Source of the DNA: an uncultured Rikenellaceae bacterium
GTDB taxonomy: Bacteria; Bacteroidota; Bacteroidia; Bacteroidales; Rikenellaceae
Assembly: GCA_910577285.1 (NCBI GenBank)
Contig: CAJTLO010000001.1
Coordinates: forward strand, 273,050-337,049
Length of the DNA: 64,000 bases
Direction of reading: 5' to 3'
Made by a program: the position numbers and the translations under genes. Positions 1 through 8,824 of this stretch are shown in pieces. The notes under the pieces are model-generated. The model was not told where the DNA came from. It saw only the letters and a list, made by a program, of their open reading frames with translations, and made no database searches. Each line of letters starts with the position of its first letter. The stretch's first letter is position 1.

Positions 1-42
1 ATCGCCGGGAGGGTGTGTCGTCGGAACCTGGGTGCGGGTCGT

Positions 43-56
43 CGGGCTTCGGCCCG
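43..56. other. Small GC-rich hairpin in the unassigned left edge
   Basis: The first 146 bases hold no coding frame I can support. The only structure seen is a 5-bp stem CGGGC/GCCCG closed by a TTCG tetraloop. It may belong to the 3' end of a transcript from outside the window. No T-run follows, so terminator function is doubtful. Confidence 0.3.
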
Positions 57-146
57 GCCCCAATCTTTCCGCATGCGGCGCGGGAGCTGTGCGTGAGGGG
101 AATCCTTCCCGCCCCCGGCGAAATTCGCGGATTTTATCGTTCCGTG

Positions 147-177
147 TTTGTAATTATCGCCTTCTGCCGTATCTTTG
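147..177 (+). promoter_or_regulatory. Bacteroidetes promoter for the 241-5118 operon
   Basis: A TTTG -33 element (147-150) and a perfect TATCTTTG -7 element (170-177) are separated by 19 bases, the textbook sigma-ABfr arrangement. It lies 64 bases before the first start codon. The leader contains a small hairpin (GCTTCC/GGAAGC, about 189-204). Confidence 0.75.
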
Positions 178-240
178 AATGACCGAAAAGCTTCCGTTCG
201 GAAGCGTGGAGTTTGATTGCCAATTCGATAATATAACAGT

Positions 241-1047
241 ATGGATCATACGGTTGCCCGGGAGGACCTGAAAGTAATTTCGGGTCTGTTGGAAGATTGG
301 AACAGGAAGGGGAGTATCGATACCCTCGAATACGATCTTCTGTTGGATAAAATAAAAAGTCTTTATCAGGCGGTGCGGTTCGGAGAAACCGACCGGTTGC
401 CGTCGTGTGCGGCGAAACCCGAGCCTTTCCGGGAGCAGGAGGCCCGAAACGACGCCTGCCCGGAAGTGACGCCGGAAACACTGTCCGCCGACAGAGAGGA
501 GGCGACGGAATGCCGTCCTTTTGCGGGACGGCCCTCGTTCCGGGCGTTGTATGACGACCAAGCGCCGGAGCGGACTGCGGAAAAGCCTCGGCATTTCGAA
601 GCCGCCCCCGCAGTTGCCGAACAGAGTGTGCCGGAGCCCGGGCCGACGGTGTGTGCCGAACCGGAAACCACGGAAGGGGCGAGTACCGTGAAGCCGACTA
701 CCGGCTGCCCTGGGGCTTGCGAAGAGAAACGTCCCGTGTTGGGTGAAGTGATCGGATCGGCAGGGCGGACCATCGCCGACACGTTGAATCCTCCCGTCGC
801 GGATCTGGCATCCCGGTTGGGGCGCGAAACCTCGCTGCGTCGGATGATCGGTCTGAACGACCGCTACATGTTCGTACGCGACCTCTTCGGAGGGGATACA
901 GCCGCCTACGACGATGCGATCGAACGCCTGGACGATTTCGACGCCATCGAAGACGCCCTGCTTTATATCCACGACAACTACGCATGGGACAGCAGCAGCG
1001 AGGCGGCGGTACTGCTCGCCGACATGCTCGCCCGCAAATTGCTCTGA
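241..1047 (+). CDS. Bacteroidetes-type hypothetical protein, three-part layout
   Basis: This 268-residue protein has no catalytic motif I recognise. Residues about 1-45 look helical and charged. Residues about 50-165 are rich in Pro, Glu, Ala and Arg and look disordered. The last 100 residues look folded and carry a run resembling a conserved Bacteroidetes C-terminal block (IGLNDRYMFVRDLF, then YIHDNYAW). No signal peptide or membrane segment is seen, so it is probably cytosolic. It is the first gene behind a strong promoter and ends 5 bases before rsmI, so the two are co-transcribed. The function is unknown; the likeness to Bacteroides hypotheticals is from memory. Confidence 0.8.
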   Translation: MDHTVAREDLKVISGLLEDWNRKGSIDTLEYDLLLDKIKSLYQAVRFGETDRLPSCAAKPEPFREQEARNDACPEVTPETLSADREEATECRPFAGRPSFRALYDDQAPERTAEKPRHFEAAPAVAEQSVPEPGPTVCAEPETTEGASTVKPTTGCPGACEEKRPVLGEVIGSAGRTIADTLNPPVADLASRLGRETSLRRMIGLNDRYMFVRDLFGGDTAAYDDAIERLDDFDAIEDALLYIHDNYAWDSSSEAAVLLADMLARKLL

Positions 1048-1052
1048 CCGCC

Positions 1053-1766
1053 ATGGGAAAACTCTATATCGTCCCTACGCCGATAGGAAACCTGGAGGAT
1101 ATCACCCTGCGTGCCGTGCGGATACTGAAAGAGGCCGATGTGGTATTGGCCGAAGATACGCGCACAACGGCCGTGCTGCTCAAGCACCTGGGAATCGAGA
1201 AGCGTATGTTCGCCCATCATAAGTTCAACGAGCATGCCGCCGTGGAGGCGGTTGCAGCCCGTATCGAGGCGGGTGAAACGATTGCTCTCGTTTCCGATGC
1301 GGGGACGCCCGGCATCTCGGACCCCGGCTTCCTGCTCGTGCGTACCTGCCTCGCTCACGGTGTGGAGGTGGAAACGCTGCCCGGAGCGACGGCTTTCGTG
1401 CCGGCCTTGGTGCAGAGCGGTTTTCCCACCGACCGTTTCTGTTTCGAGGGGTTTCTGCCCCAGAAGAAGGGGAGGACCAAACGGCTGGAACAACTGAAGG
1501 AGGAGACGCGTACCATGATCTTCTACGAATCGCCCTACCGGGTGGTGAAGACGTTGGAACAGTTTGCAGCCTGCTTCGGCGAAGAGCGTCCCGTGTCGGT
1601 TTCCCGCGAACTGACCAAGAAGTTCGCGGAGACGGTGCGGGGAAAACTGGGCGAAGCGATCGCTCATTTCAGAGAGCATGAGCCCAAAGGAGAGTTCGTG
1701 ATCGTGCTCGCCGGCAAACCGACGGGACGTCGGGAGGAGGAGAGTGCCGACGACCGCGACGAATGA
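1053..1766 (+). CDS. rsmI: 16S rRNA (cytidine-1402-2'-O)-methyltransferase
   Basis: RsmI methylates the ribose 2'-OH of C1402 in the decoding centre of 16S rRNA using S-adenosylmethionine. The 237-residue protein starts MGKLYIVPTPIGNLEDIT, the standard N-terminus of the family, which fixes the start at 1053 rather than the in-frame ATG at 984. It carries AEDTRTT near residue 33 and the SAM-site motif SDAGTPGISDPG near residues 81-92. It belongs to the tetrapyrrole methylase fold. It sits 5 bases after the preceding gene and 7 bases before the DUF389 gene, in one operon. Confidence 0.96.
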   Translation: MGKLYIVPTPIGNLEDITLRAVRILKEADVVLAEDTRTTAVLLKHLGIEKRMFAHHKFNEHAAVEAVAARIEAGETIALVSDAGTPGISDPGFLLVRTCLAHGVEVETLPGATAFVPALVQSGFPTDRFCFEGFLPQKKGRTKRLEQLKEETRTMIFYESPYRVVKTLEQFAACFGEERPVSVSRELTKKFAETVRGKLGEAIAHFREHEPKGEFVIVLAGKPTGRREEESADDRDE

Positions 1767-1773
1767 ATAAACG

Positions 1774-3177
1774 ATGGAGAAGAACGTGAAAGAAGAAGAG
1801 AAAAGAAGACGGAAACGTGCCTATAAGACGGCCATGGGACGTTTCATCGGAAGTGTCCGGGACCGTTTCGATCTGGGCGAAGACAATGCCACGCAGGAGG
1901 AGGTGGAGTCGAGTATCAACAAAGGGGTGGAGTTCCGCGGAACGAACCTCTGGGTACTCATCTGCGCGACCTTCATCGCCTCGCTCGGGCTGAATGTGAA
2001 CTCTACGGCGGTCATCATCGGTGCCATGTTGATCTCCCCGCTCATGGGGCCGATCATGGGAATCGGACTGTCGGTAGGGATAAACGATTTTCAGCTGCTC
2101 AAAAAATCGTTGCGCAACTTCCTGTGGATGTTTGTAGTGAGCATCATCACCTCCACCGTATTTTTCCTTATTTCGCCCTACAACAGCGCCCAGAGCGAAC
2201 TCCTGGCCCGTACGAGTCCCACGACCTACGACGTGTTGATCGCCTTTTTCGGCGGTCTGGCGGGCATGCTGGCCCAGACGCGCCGCGACCGTACCGGTAC
2301 GGTCATCTCGGGTGTGGCTATCGCCACCGCCCTCATGCCTCCGCTGTGTACGGTAGGTTTCGGAATCGCTTCCGGTGAGATCATCTATATACTCGGCGCC
2401 CTCTACCTGTTCATTATCAATACGGTTTTCATCGCCGTCGCTTCCTACCTGATGGTGATATTCCTGAAGTACGAGAAGAAGACGGCGCTCGACGAGGCTA
2501 CCAGCAAACGGATGCGCCGTTACGTGATCCTCTTTGCGGTGGTCATTCTCGTGCCGAGCATGATACTTACGGTCAACATCCTGCGTAAAACGCAGTTCGA
2601 AGCCAATGTGGACAAGTATGTGACGAATGTGTTCCAGTTCAACAAGACGATGCTCGTCGACTACGATGTCCGTTATCGTTACGAGGGGCGCAAGTCGGCC
2701 GTGGAGGTACGGCTGGTGGGCGAACCTCTCTCGCGCAACGTCATCGAGAACGCCAGCGCCCAGATGGGGTATTACGGACTGGAGAACACCGAGCTCATCG
2801 TGCGGCAGGCGGACGAAAACGAACGCATCGACTTCTCCAAGATACAGCGCAGTTACGCAGAGATCATCGACGAGAAGAACCGCACCATTGCCGAGCTGGA
2901 GGAACGACTCTCCGCCGTGCAGCCGGCCGACCATATTGCCGTGGCGGACATTGCCCGCGAACTGGAACATATCGCGCCCCGTGCGGGCAGGGTGTCGATG
3001 GCCAAACACGTCTTTTACGACCGGCAAGGCACCGCGACCGATACGGCCGTGGTAGTGACCCTCCGCCCCGACAGCCTGACGGGGGGCACCGCGGACCGCG
3101 ACCGGATACGGGAGTGGTTGCGCGTGCGACTGAAGACGGACCATATCGTCATCTACGTTGAGAACGAAAAGAAGTGA
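1774..3177 (+). CDS. DUF389 family integral membrane protein
   Basis: The protein has 467 residues. After a basic N-terminus it shows a hydrophobic core from about residue 55 to 260 with the DUF389 hallmark GLNVNSTAVIIGAMLISPLM, followed by GPIMGIGLSVGIND. The C-terminal 200 residues are soluble, with a short helical stretch near residues 365-385 that may form a coiled coil. DUF389 proteins are widespread inner-membrane proteins of unknown activity. The stop overlaps the start of the following acyltransferase gene, so they are translationally coupled. The family assignment is firm; the function is not known. Confidence 0.9.
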   Translation: MEKNVKEEEKRRRKRAYKTAMGRFIGSVRDRFDLGEDNATQEEVESSINKGVEFRGTNLWVLICATFIASLGLNVNSTAVIIGAMLISPLMGPIMGIGLSVGINDFQLLKKSLRNFLWMFVVSIITSTVFFLISPYNSAQSELLARTSPTTYDVLIAFFGGLAGMLAQTRRDRTGTVISGVAIATALMPPLCTVGFGIASGEIIYILGALYLFIINTVFIAVASYLMVIFLKYEKKTALDEATSKRMRRYVILFAVVILVPSMILTVNILRKTQFEANVDKYVTNVFQFNKTMLVDYDVRYRYEGRKSAVEVRLVGEPLSRNVIENASAQMGYYGLENTELIVRQADENERIDFSKIQRSYAEIIDEKNRTIAELEERLSAVQPADHIAVADIARELEHIAPRAGRVSMAKHVFYDRQGTATDTAVVVTLRPDSLTGGTADRDRIREWLRVRLKTDHIVIYVENEKK

Positions 3178-4120
3178 CATAACCGCCGGAGCGACCCTGC
3201 CGGAGAAGGCGGGCTACTATCTCCTCTACGGCCTGTTGAAGACCGTGGGGCTGTTGCCCGTCTGGTTCCTGTATTATCCGCTGGCGGGAACGCTCTATCT
3301 GCTCCTGTATTACCTGTTCCGCTACCGGGTGAAAGTGACCCGGGCCAATCTGCACGAAGCCTTTCCGGAAAAGGAGCGAAAGGAGCTGCGCCGGCTCGAA
3401 CGCAGGTTCTACCGGCATTTGGCCGATATTTTCGTGGATACGATCGATCTGACGAGCATCACCCGCCGGCAGTTGCGCCGACGGATGGTGATCGAGAACG
3501 AGGAGACCCACCGTCGGGCCGTGGCGGGAAAGGACTGGATCGCCGGCATGTCGCATTACGGTTCGTGGGAGTACTTCATCGCCTATGCCCTCGGCGACGG
3601 GGAAGGGGAGGAAACCATCGGTGTCTACCGGACCCTGCACAACCGGACGATGGACATGCTCTATCGCAGCATCCGGTCGCGGATGGGCATGAAGCCCGTG
3701 TCCATGTCGGTCGTCCTGCGCCATGTGGTGCGCGACCGCCGGCAAGGCATCCGGATGGGGTTGGGGCTCATCGCCGATCAGGCGCCGCCCTGGTTCCACC
3801 GCGACTACTGGTATGACTTTCTGGGGCGGCCCACCTCGTTTTTCGACGGAATGGAACACATGGCGCTTCGGTTCGGCATGCCGGTCTATTTCGTGCATAT
3901 CGACAAGATCAGCCGGGCGCATTATTCGGCCCGTTTCGAGCTTATTTACGACGGTCGGGAGGAGGTAGCTCCCCATGAAATCACCAAACGTTATGTGGCC
4001 CGCCTCGAAGAGATGATCCGGCGAAGGCCGGAGTTATGGCTCTGGTCCCACAGACGATGGAAACACAAGCCCTCGCAGGAGGAGCTGGAAAGGCAGCGGG
4101 AGGCGGAATGTCTACGGTAA
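3158..4120 (+). CDS. LpxL/HtrB-like lipid A acyltransferase
   Basis: A lysophospholipid-type acyltransferase of 320 residues, expected to add an acyl chain to lipid A or a related lipid at the inner membrane. It shows an N-terminal membrane segment (about residues 20-55) and the catalytic HX4E motif SHYGSWE (His133, Glu138). ADQAPPW, then FLGRPTSFF, matches the family's later motifs. The only plausible start is TTG at 3158, overlapping the DUF389 gene by 20 bases. The following glycosyltransferase overlaps its end by 13 bases. Which acyl position it modifies cannot be told from sequence. Confidence 0.9.
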   Translation: MRTKRSDITAGATLPEKAGYYLLYGLLKTVGLLPVWFLYYPLAGTLYLLLYYLFRYRVKVTRANLHEAFPEKERKELRRLERRFYRHLADIFVDTIDLTSITRRQLRRRMVIENEETHRRAVAGKDWIAGMSHYGSWEYFIAYALGDGEGEETIGVYRTLHNRTMDMLYRSIRSRMGMKPVSMSVVLRHVVRDRRQGIRMGLGLIADQAPPWFHRDYWYDFLGRPTSFFDGMEHMALRFGMPVYFVHIDKISRAHYSARFELIYDGREEVAPHEITKRYVARLEEMIRRRPELWLWSHRRWKHKPSQEELERQREAECLR

Positions 4121-5118
4121 AAGTCGTCATACTCAACTGGAACGGGTGTTCGCATCTGCGTACCTTCCTGCCTTCGGTCGTGCGCGATACGCCGTCCCAT
4201 GTGGGAATCGTCGTGGCTGACAACGGATCGACGGACGGTTCGGTGGAGATGCTGCACGGGGAGTTCCCCGGGGTGGAGGTGCTCGTCCTCGACCGGAATT
4301 ACGGTTATGCAGGCGGCTACAACCGGGCATTGGCCCGGATCGATGCCGATTATTATATTCTGCTCAATTCGGATGTGGAAACGTCGCCGGGATGGTGCGA
4401 GCCGTTGATAACCGCATTGGAGGCCGATCCGCAACTGGCCGCGGTGCAGCCGAAATTGCGGGCCTGCCGGCAAAGAGGTTACTTCGAGTATGCAGGGGCC
4501 AGCGGCGGTTTCATCGATGTGCTGGGATATCCCTTTTGCCGGGGACGGATTCTGTTCACCACCGAGCGGGACGAGGGCCAGTACGATACCTACCGGGACT
4601 GTTTTTGGGCTTCCGGAGCCTGCATGGCCTGTCGCCGGGAGCTGTTCACCCTCGTCGGCGGCTTCGACGAAGCGTTCTTCGCCCACATGGAGGAGATCGA
4701 TCTTTGCTGGCGTGCGCAGCTCGCGGGCTACCGGATTGCCGTAGAGCCGGCGAGTGTGGTGTATCATTTGGGGGGCGGCACGCTCTCGGTCGATTCGCCC
4801 CGGAAACTCTACCTGAATTACAGGAACAACCTGTGGATGCTCTATAAGAACCTTTCGTCCGGGAGACTGTGGTGCGTGTTGCCGCTGCGCATGGCGATGG
4901 ACGGGGCGTCGGCGCTGGTCTACCTCGTTCGGGGACAGAGAGAGGCATTCCGACAGGTATGGCGGGCTCACATGGATTTCTACAAGGCTCTTTCGTCGCT
5001 TCGGGCGAAACGCCGGAGCATACAGGCCGGCAGACGGGCACGGCCCCGGGGCATCTACCCCCGATCGGTCGTGTTGCGTTATCTGTTGGGAAACAAACGA
5101 TTCGACGATATGATGTAA
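4108..5118 (+). CDS. Family 2 glycosyltransferase (rhamnosyltransferase-like)
   Basis: A GT-A fold glycosyltransferase of 336 residues. It begins STVKVVILNWNG, has the nucleotide-sugar motif ADNGSTDGS and the DxD-region LLNSDVETSPGW. The acceptor-side signature GGFDEAFFAHMEEIDLCWR is that of WcaA/rhamnosyltransferase-like GT2 enzymes. A longer in-frame start at 4036 exists, but the family N-terminus begins at 4108. It overlaps the acyltransferase gene, which suggests that both serve glycolipid, lipopolysaccharide or surface glycan synthesis (inference). The sugar and acceptor are unknown. Confidence 0.93.
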   Translation: MSTVKVVILNWNGCSHLRTFLPSVVRDTPSHVGIVVADNGSTDGSVEMLHGEFPGVEVLVLDRNYGYAGGYNRALARIDADYYILLNSDVETSPGWCEPLITALEADPQLAAVQPKLRACRQRGYFEYAGASGGFIDVLGYPFCRGRILFTTERDEGQYDTYRDCFWASGACMACRRELFTLVGGFDEAFFAHMEEIDLCWRAQLAGYRIAVEPASVVYHLGGGTLSVDSPRKLYLNYRNNLWMLYKNLSSGRLWCVLPLRMAMDGASALVYLVRGQREAFRQVWRAHMDFYKALSSLRAKRRSIQAGRRARPRGIYPRSVVLRYLLGNKRFDDMM

Positions 5119-5121
5119 AGT

Positions 5122-5155
5122 ACATGGGGCGGAAGAGTTTTCTTCCGCCCCATGT
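5122..5155. terminator. Bidirectional terminator hairpin
   Basis: A perfect 15-bp stem (5122-5136 with 5141-5155) closed by a GTTT loop lies between the converging glycosyltransferase and lipoprotein genes. There is no long T-run on either side. Confidence 0.75.
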
Positions 5156-5170
5156 GCGTTCTTCCCGCGC

Positions 5171-5686
5171 TTACTCCTCCGTCTGTGTGGTGGAGAGTGC
5201 GAAGAGGTAGGGTTGGATGTGGGTGTCGTATCTCCCTTTCGGAGTCACCGCAGGGCGGCTGTCGGCGGAAACGGCCGTGCTGAGAATATAACACTCCGTA
5301 TCGTGGTCGGTCGTCCGGTCGAAAACATGCACATGTTTCGGGAATACGATACAGGTGAAGGCGGGTTTGTCTGCTTCGGTAGGGAAGCTGGCCACGAAAG
5401 GCTGTGTCAACAGGTTGCGGTCGGTCGTTCCCAGAAGGATGCCCACATTGTTCAGAAACGGTTGGCGGGTGTCCATAATGAAGCCGCGACATTGCCTTGC
5501 GACAACTTCTTCGTCCTGAAAGTAGAATACCTTCACATCCACCATCGGAGAAGGATTCCCTTCGTCCGCCACCGCTTTCTCGCGCGTCGCTTTCAGCAAC
5601 GCATGCAGTTCGGACGGCATTTTATCCGCGGTGCCGCAGCCGCCCAGCAGTGCGGCGAGCAGCAGGATCAGCAAACTTTTTCTCAT
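5171..5686 (-). CDS. Predicted lipoprotein of unknown function
   Basis: A protein of 171 residues from the ATG at 5686. It starts MRKSLLILLLAALLGGC, a signal peptide with a clear lipobox (LLGGC), so it should be lipidated at Cys17 and held in the envelope. A slightly longer start at 5707 would only lengthen the basic n-region. The mature part shows short beta-like segments and no known motif. It lies 40 bases after the GNAT gene on the same strand and may be co-transcribed. I do not recognise the family. Confidence 0.8.
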   Translation of the reverse strand: MRKSLLILLLAALLGGCGTADKMPSELHALLKATREKAVADEGNPSPMVDVKVFYFQDEEVVARQCRGFIMDTRQPFLNNVGILLGTTDRNLLTQPFVASFPTEADKPAFTCIVFPKHVHVFDRTTDHDTECYILSTAVSADSRPAVTPKGRYDTHIQPYLFALSTTQTEE

Positions 5687-5726
5687 CGTTTCGGTCGTTA
5701 TTTGCATTAAGGATTTCGTAGCCGTT

Positions 5727-6269
5727 TCAGTCGGCGTATTGCCACACCACCCGTCGCATGAAATCGGTGAACCGGGCGAACTCTTCGGGAGTGGCGATGC
5801 GGCCGTGGGTCATGATTACCAGCTCGTGGGGGCAGGCATGCTCCCCTTTGCGGTAGGAGGGGTGGGTATAGGCGTAGGGATTGCGGACGAAACCGAGACG
5901 TTCGTAAAACCGGAGGCGTCGTGCGGCGAGCTCCTCTACGGGCGGCTCTATCTCCAGAATCATCCGTTTGCCGGGATAACGCGTCAAAAGTGCGTCGATG
6001 ATGCCGGACCCGATGCGGTGTCCCCGCATGGAGGGATGGATGGCCAGGAATTCGAGGTAGACCGTATCGTCGAACAGCCAATAGAAGGCGATGCCGGCCA
6101 GCTCTTCCTCCTCGCCGAGCCACACTTCGCTGTGGGCCGAGGGGTCGGCGAAAGCGGTCGCCTGGGCGCTCCGTGTGCGCCTTTCGTGCTCCGGAAAGCT
6201 CTCCTCGTAGAGCTCCCATACCTTTTCCCGCAAAGCGGCGGGAATCTCCCGAATATCCGAAACCTTCAT
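5727..6269 (-). CDS. GNAT family N-acetyltransferase
   Basis: A 180-residue acetyltransferase using acetyl-CoA. The acetyl-CoA loop motif (R/Q-x-x-G-x-G) appears as MRGHRIGSGII, preceded by the beta-4 strand VYLEFLAIHPS. The C-terminal half has RRLRFYERLGFVRNPYAY, typical of GNATs. A long upstream extension of the frame runs through the tRNA-Gln gene and is rejected; the ATG at 6269 follows a promoter -7 element by about 25 bases. The substrate is unknown. Confidence 0.9.
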   Translation of the reverse strand: MKVSDIREIPAALREKVWELYEESFPEHERRTRSAQATAFADPSAHSEVWLGEEEELAGIAFYWLFDDTVYLEFLAIHPSMRGHRIGSGIIDALLTRYPGKRMILEIEPPVEELAARRLRFYERLGFVRNPYAYTHPSYRKGEHACPHELVIMTHGRIATPEEFARFTDFMRRVVWQYAD

Positions 6270-6292
6270 GATCGTGACTGAATAGTACAGGA

Positions 6293-6300
6293 CAAAAGTA
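6293..6300 (-). promoter_or_regulatory. -7 promoter element for the GNAT gene
   Basis: On the minus strand this reads TACTTTTG, a match to TAnnTTTG, 24 bases before the GNAT start codon. No good -33 element is visible. Confidence 0.6.
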
Positions 6301-6312
6301 CGGTAATATCCG

Positions 6313-6347
6313 GAAAAAAGAAACCCTGCCGTTTGTGTGCGGCAGGG
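6313..6347 (-). terminator. Terminator of tRNA-Gln
   Basis: On the minus strand an 8-bp stem CCCTGCCG/CGGCAGGG with an 8-base loop is followed by TTTCTTTTTT. It lies 12 bases after the tRNA. Confidence 0.85.
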
Positions 6348-6358
6348 TGGAAATGTTG

Positions 6359-6429
6359 TTGAGCCATCGGGATTCGAACCCAAAATGACAGAACCAAAAT
6401 CTGCAGTGTTACCATTACACCATGGCTCA
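6359..6429 (-). tRNA. tRNA-Gln (anticodon UUG)
   Basis: The minus strand folds into a full cloverleaf of 71 nt including the discriminator base. The acceptor stem is TGAGCCA/TGGCTCA, the D arm has GGTGTAATGGTAAC, and the T arm has GGGTTCGAATCCC. The anticodon stem GCAGA/TCTGT closes the 7-base loop TTTTGGT, which puts TTG at positions 34-36 and so reads Gln CAA codons. The discriminator is A and CCA is not encoded. It has its own promoter element and terminator. Confidence 0.97.
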
Positions 6430-6445
6430 ATTCCATATCGGAATG

Positions 6446-6453
6446 CAAATGTA
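6446..6453 (-). promoter_or_regulatory. -7 promoter element for tRNA-Gln
   Basis: It reads TACATTTG on the minus strand (TAnnTTTG), 17 bases before the first base of the tRNA. Confidence 0.65.
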
Positions 6454-6593
6454 GCAATAAAAATCGAAAAAGAAGCATAAACGCAATGCGTCTCCATGAA
6501 TTTATGGCGTTTCCATCGGACGCGCGTCTTTGGTGGCGGTCTCCATCCGGGACGAAACATGTCCCGTCCCTAAGGGGCATGGTCGGGAGATAC

Positions 6594-6630
6594 AAAATAC
6601 GGGGCGCTCGGAAAGGGCGCCCCGTATTTT
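6594..6630 (-). terminator. Terminator of the TonB-dependent receptor gene
   Basis: A perfect 14-bp stem AAAATACGGGGCGC/GCGCCCCGTATTTT begins at the receptor stop codon. The T-rich arm supplies the run needed on the minus strand. Confidence 0.85.
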
Positions 6631-8609
6631 CAGAGGGTCAGGACGATGCCGGTAGTGATCCAGCGCGGCGGTTGCCGCAGTCCCACGAAGTCGTAATACT
6701 CCGTATCGAGCAGGTTGGTGGCCTCCGCGTAGACGGTAAACAAGCCGCGGTTCCATTGAAGCCTCGCATCCAACAGCCAGTAGGGTGTGTAGGTAGCGGT
6801 CGAGGTGTTGTTACGGCAGTACCACGAGGCCGTCACCTCGGCCGACAGCCCGTTCCAGATGTTTATTCCGCACTGTGCGGCCACCTTGTGCTTCATGTAG
6901 TCGAGCGCATACTTGGTGAGATAGGCGTCGGAGGCTTTGGAGGAGGACATCCAGCCGTAGCTCACCGTGATATGCCGCAGGAACTTCCGCCCCCGGTACG
7001 ATGCCTGGGCCTCCACACCGTAGGTGTTCAGCTCCGTCAACTGGGTGGATTTCCATTTCATGCCTTCGGGAGTCTCCGTCTGTACGTAATCGATGATATC
7101 CTTGCCGTGCCGGTAGTATCCCGCCACCCCGGCCCGGAACCTGTCTTGGGTGTAACGGGTACCCAACTGGTAGGTCGTAGCGTGTTCGGGTTTGAGATTC
7201 GGATTGCCGATGTGCGTGGCGTTGGTGTAATACAGATCCGTAAAGGTCGGCAGACGCATGGAGCGGGTCGCGTTGGCGTCGGCGCTCCAGTGTTCGGCGA
7301 GGCGCTGGGTGAGGGCGAGGCTCCACGAGGGGAATGTGCCGTAGGGACTGCCGGCGAGGTTCACGGAGCCGGCCAGCGCGGTTCCTCCCAGGCGTACCCG
7401 GTGACTCAGCCAACCGTTTACGATATTCCGGTCCTTTTCATGGGTGTAGAAGAAGCCGTTGCCTCCCGGAATCGGGATGGGATGTGCCATGGCTTCACCC
7501 AATACATTGCTGTATATGTGGTTGTATTTGTAGTCCGCACCCACCGACGTCTCGCCGGCTACCCACCGGTAGGCGGCACTGATCCCCGCACCGGCATTGT
7601 CCGTGGTGTGGTAATTGGGACGCCAGCCTTCGGGGGCTCCTTTGCCGCCGCGGTAGAGTTCGTAGCGGTCGTCGTTCTTGCGGTAACTCATGTTCGCATT
7701 GAGGGTGAACCGTCCGAAACTTCGGTTCCATTTTACCGATGCGAGCGTCGTTTCCGTATGCTCGAACTGATCGGGGAAGGCCAGGGTGTAGAACCCGTTG
7801 GAGCCGAAATCCCGTCGTTGGTATCCGGCCTGCATGTCGAACAGACCCGCCGACGCCGAAGCATAGGTGATGCGTGTAAAGAGATTCGTGTTGTTGAAGT
7901 CGGTATTCTGGATGTATCCGTCGCTTCGTCGGACGGAACCTGCGGCCAATACCGAGAGGCCGTTCCGGGTGATCGCTCCGGAGATGTTGGAGTAAAGATA
8001 GCCGTAGGCTCCTCCGGCGATCTCCGTCCTCATGTAGTTGGGACGGAGCGGGGTAGTCACCATGTTGACCGCTCCCGCGTAGGCTCCGATGCCTGTCAGC
8101 CCCTGGATGATGTCGATCGAACCGATGATGTCGATGTCGACGGGCAGGCTGTGGCTTTGGTGGCCTGTTCTTGCATCGGTGAAGTCGATGCCGTTGAGAA
8201 GGACCATTGTCTGGTCGTAAGTACCTCCCCTGAGGGAGATGTCCGCCTGTACTCCTTTTCCGCCCCGTTCCCGCACGTCTATCGCAGGATTGAGCCTGAG
8301 TACGCTTTCGATTGTCTGCTGAGGCGCGATGCCCAGCGTGTCGCGGCTGTAAACCGCCGTGGGTGTCACTACACCCCTCGTGGGATTCAGTCTTTCGGCC
8401 GTCACTTGTAGCGCTTCGATCGTCATCTCGCGTTCGAACCGGAGCGTGTCGGGCTGTGCCGAAACGCTTTTGGCGTTGAGCGTGATGATGCACATCGACA
8501 GGGAGAGGACGCCGATCTTCACTACCTTGCCGAGTGAAGCGAATGCGCCGTAGCCCTTGCGTGACCACCGGGTGAAACATCTTATCCCACTTTTAGAACA
8601 CTTTTTCAT
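6630..8609 (-). CDS. TonB-dependent outer-membrane receptor (BtuB/colicin-receptor class)
   Basis: A protein of 659 residues from the ATG at 8609. A long basic N-terminus leads into a signal peptide ending near NAKSVSAQ. A plug domain follows (about residues 60-175: PQQTIESVLRLNPAIDVRE, DISLRGGTYDQTMVLLNG), then a beta-barrel rich in alternating aromatic strands that ends in ITTGIVLTL. It is shorter than SusC proteins and lacks the SusC N-terminal carboxypeptidase-like domain, and no SusD partner is adjacent. It is a single-gene unit with its own promoter and terminator. The ligand (metal chelate, cobamide or siderophore) cannot be told; no cobalamin riboswitch was seen upstream. Confidence 0.93.
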   Translation of the reverse strand: MKKCSKSGIRCFTRWSRKGYGAFASLGKVVKIGVLSLSMCIITLNAKSVSAQPDTLRFEREMTIEALQVTAERLNPTRGVVTPTAVYSRDTLGIAPQQTIESVLRLNPAIDVRERGGKGVQADISLRGGTYDQTMVLLNGIDFTDARTGHQSHSLPVDIDIIGSIDIIQGLTGIGAYAGAVNMVTTPLRPNYMRTEIAGGAYGYLYSNISGAITRNGLSVLAAGSVRRSDGYIQNTDFNNTNLFTRITYASASAGLFDMQAGYQRRDFGSNGFYTLAFPDQFEHTETTLASVKWNRSFGRFTLNANMSYRKNDDRYELYRGGKGAPEGWRPNYHTTDNAGAGISAAYRWVAGETSVGADYKYNHIYSNVLGEAMAHPIPIPGGNGFFYTHEKDRNIVNGWLSHRVRLGGTALAGSVNLAGSPYGTFPSWSLALTQRLAEHWSADANATRSMRLPTFTDLYYTNATHIGNPNLKPEHATTYQLGTRYTQDRFRAGVAGYYRHGKDIIDYVQTETPEGMKWKSTQLTELNTYGVEAQASYRGRKFLRHITVSYGWMSSSKASDAYLTKYALDYMKHKVAAQCGINIWNGLSAEVTASWYCRNNTSTATYTPYWLLDARLQWNRGLFTVYAEATNLLDTEYYDFVGLRQPPRWITTGIVLTL

Positions 8610-8655
8610 GAAAAAAAGATTATAAAAGTGATGATCCCGGACTATTCCGGTGCGC

Positions 8656-8687
8656 CAAAGGTATGTAAATTCTTCCGTACTTTCCAA
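8656..8687 (-). promoter_or_regulatory. Promoter of the TonB-dependent receptor gene
   Basis: On the minus strand TTG (8687-8685) and TACCTTTG (8663-8656) are 21 bases apart. The leader to the ATG is about 45 bases. The remainder of the 260-base gap up to the yebC-like gene holds only the terminator at 8825-8848. Confidence 0.65.
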
Positions 8688-8824
8688 GAGCGCTCTGCGG
8701 CCGGCACGCTCTACGGGCCTGAGCGACGCAAGGGGTGGGGGAGGTTAACGGTCTTAGGGCAAGTCGTTTGAAAACCGGGAAAAAAACCACGAAAAAATGC
8801 AATGCTACCTGGCGCAAAACAAGA

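Noticed and set aside
1669..3180. 503-codon open frame antisense to the DUF389 gene
   Set aside because: High GC and codon bias keep the opposite frame open; the product is rich in His, Arg and Asp with no domain, while the sense frame is a clear family member.
6486..8411. 641-codon plus-strand open frame
   Set aside because: It lies antisense to the TonB-dependent receptor and reads as low-information Gly/Val/Arg protein; the receptor has full plug and barrel motifs.
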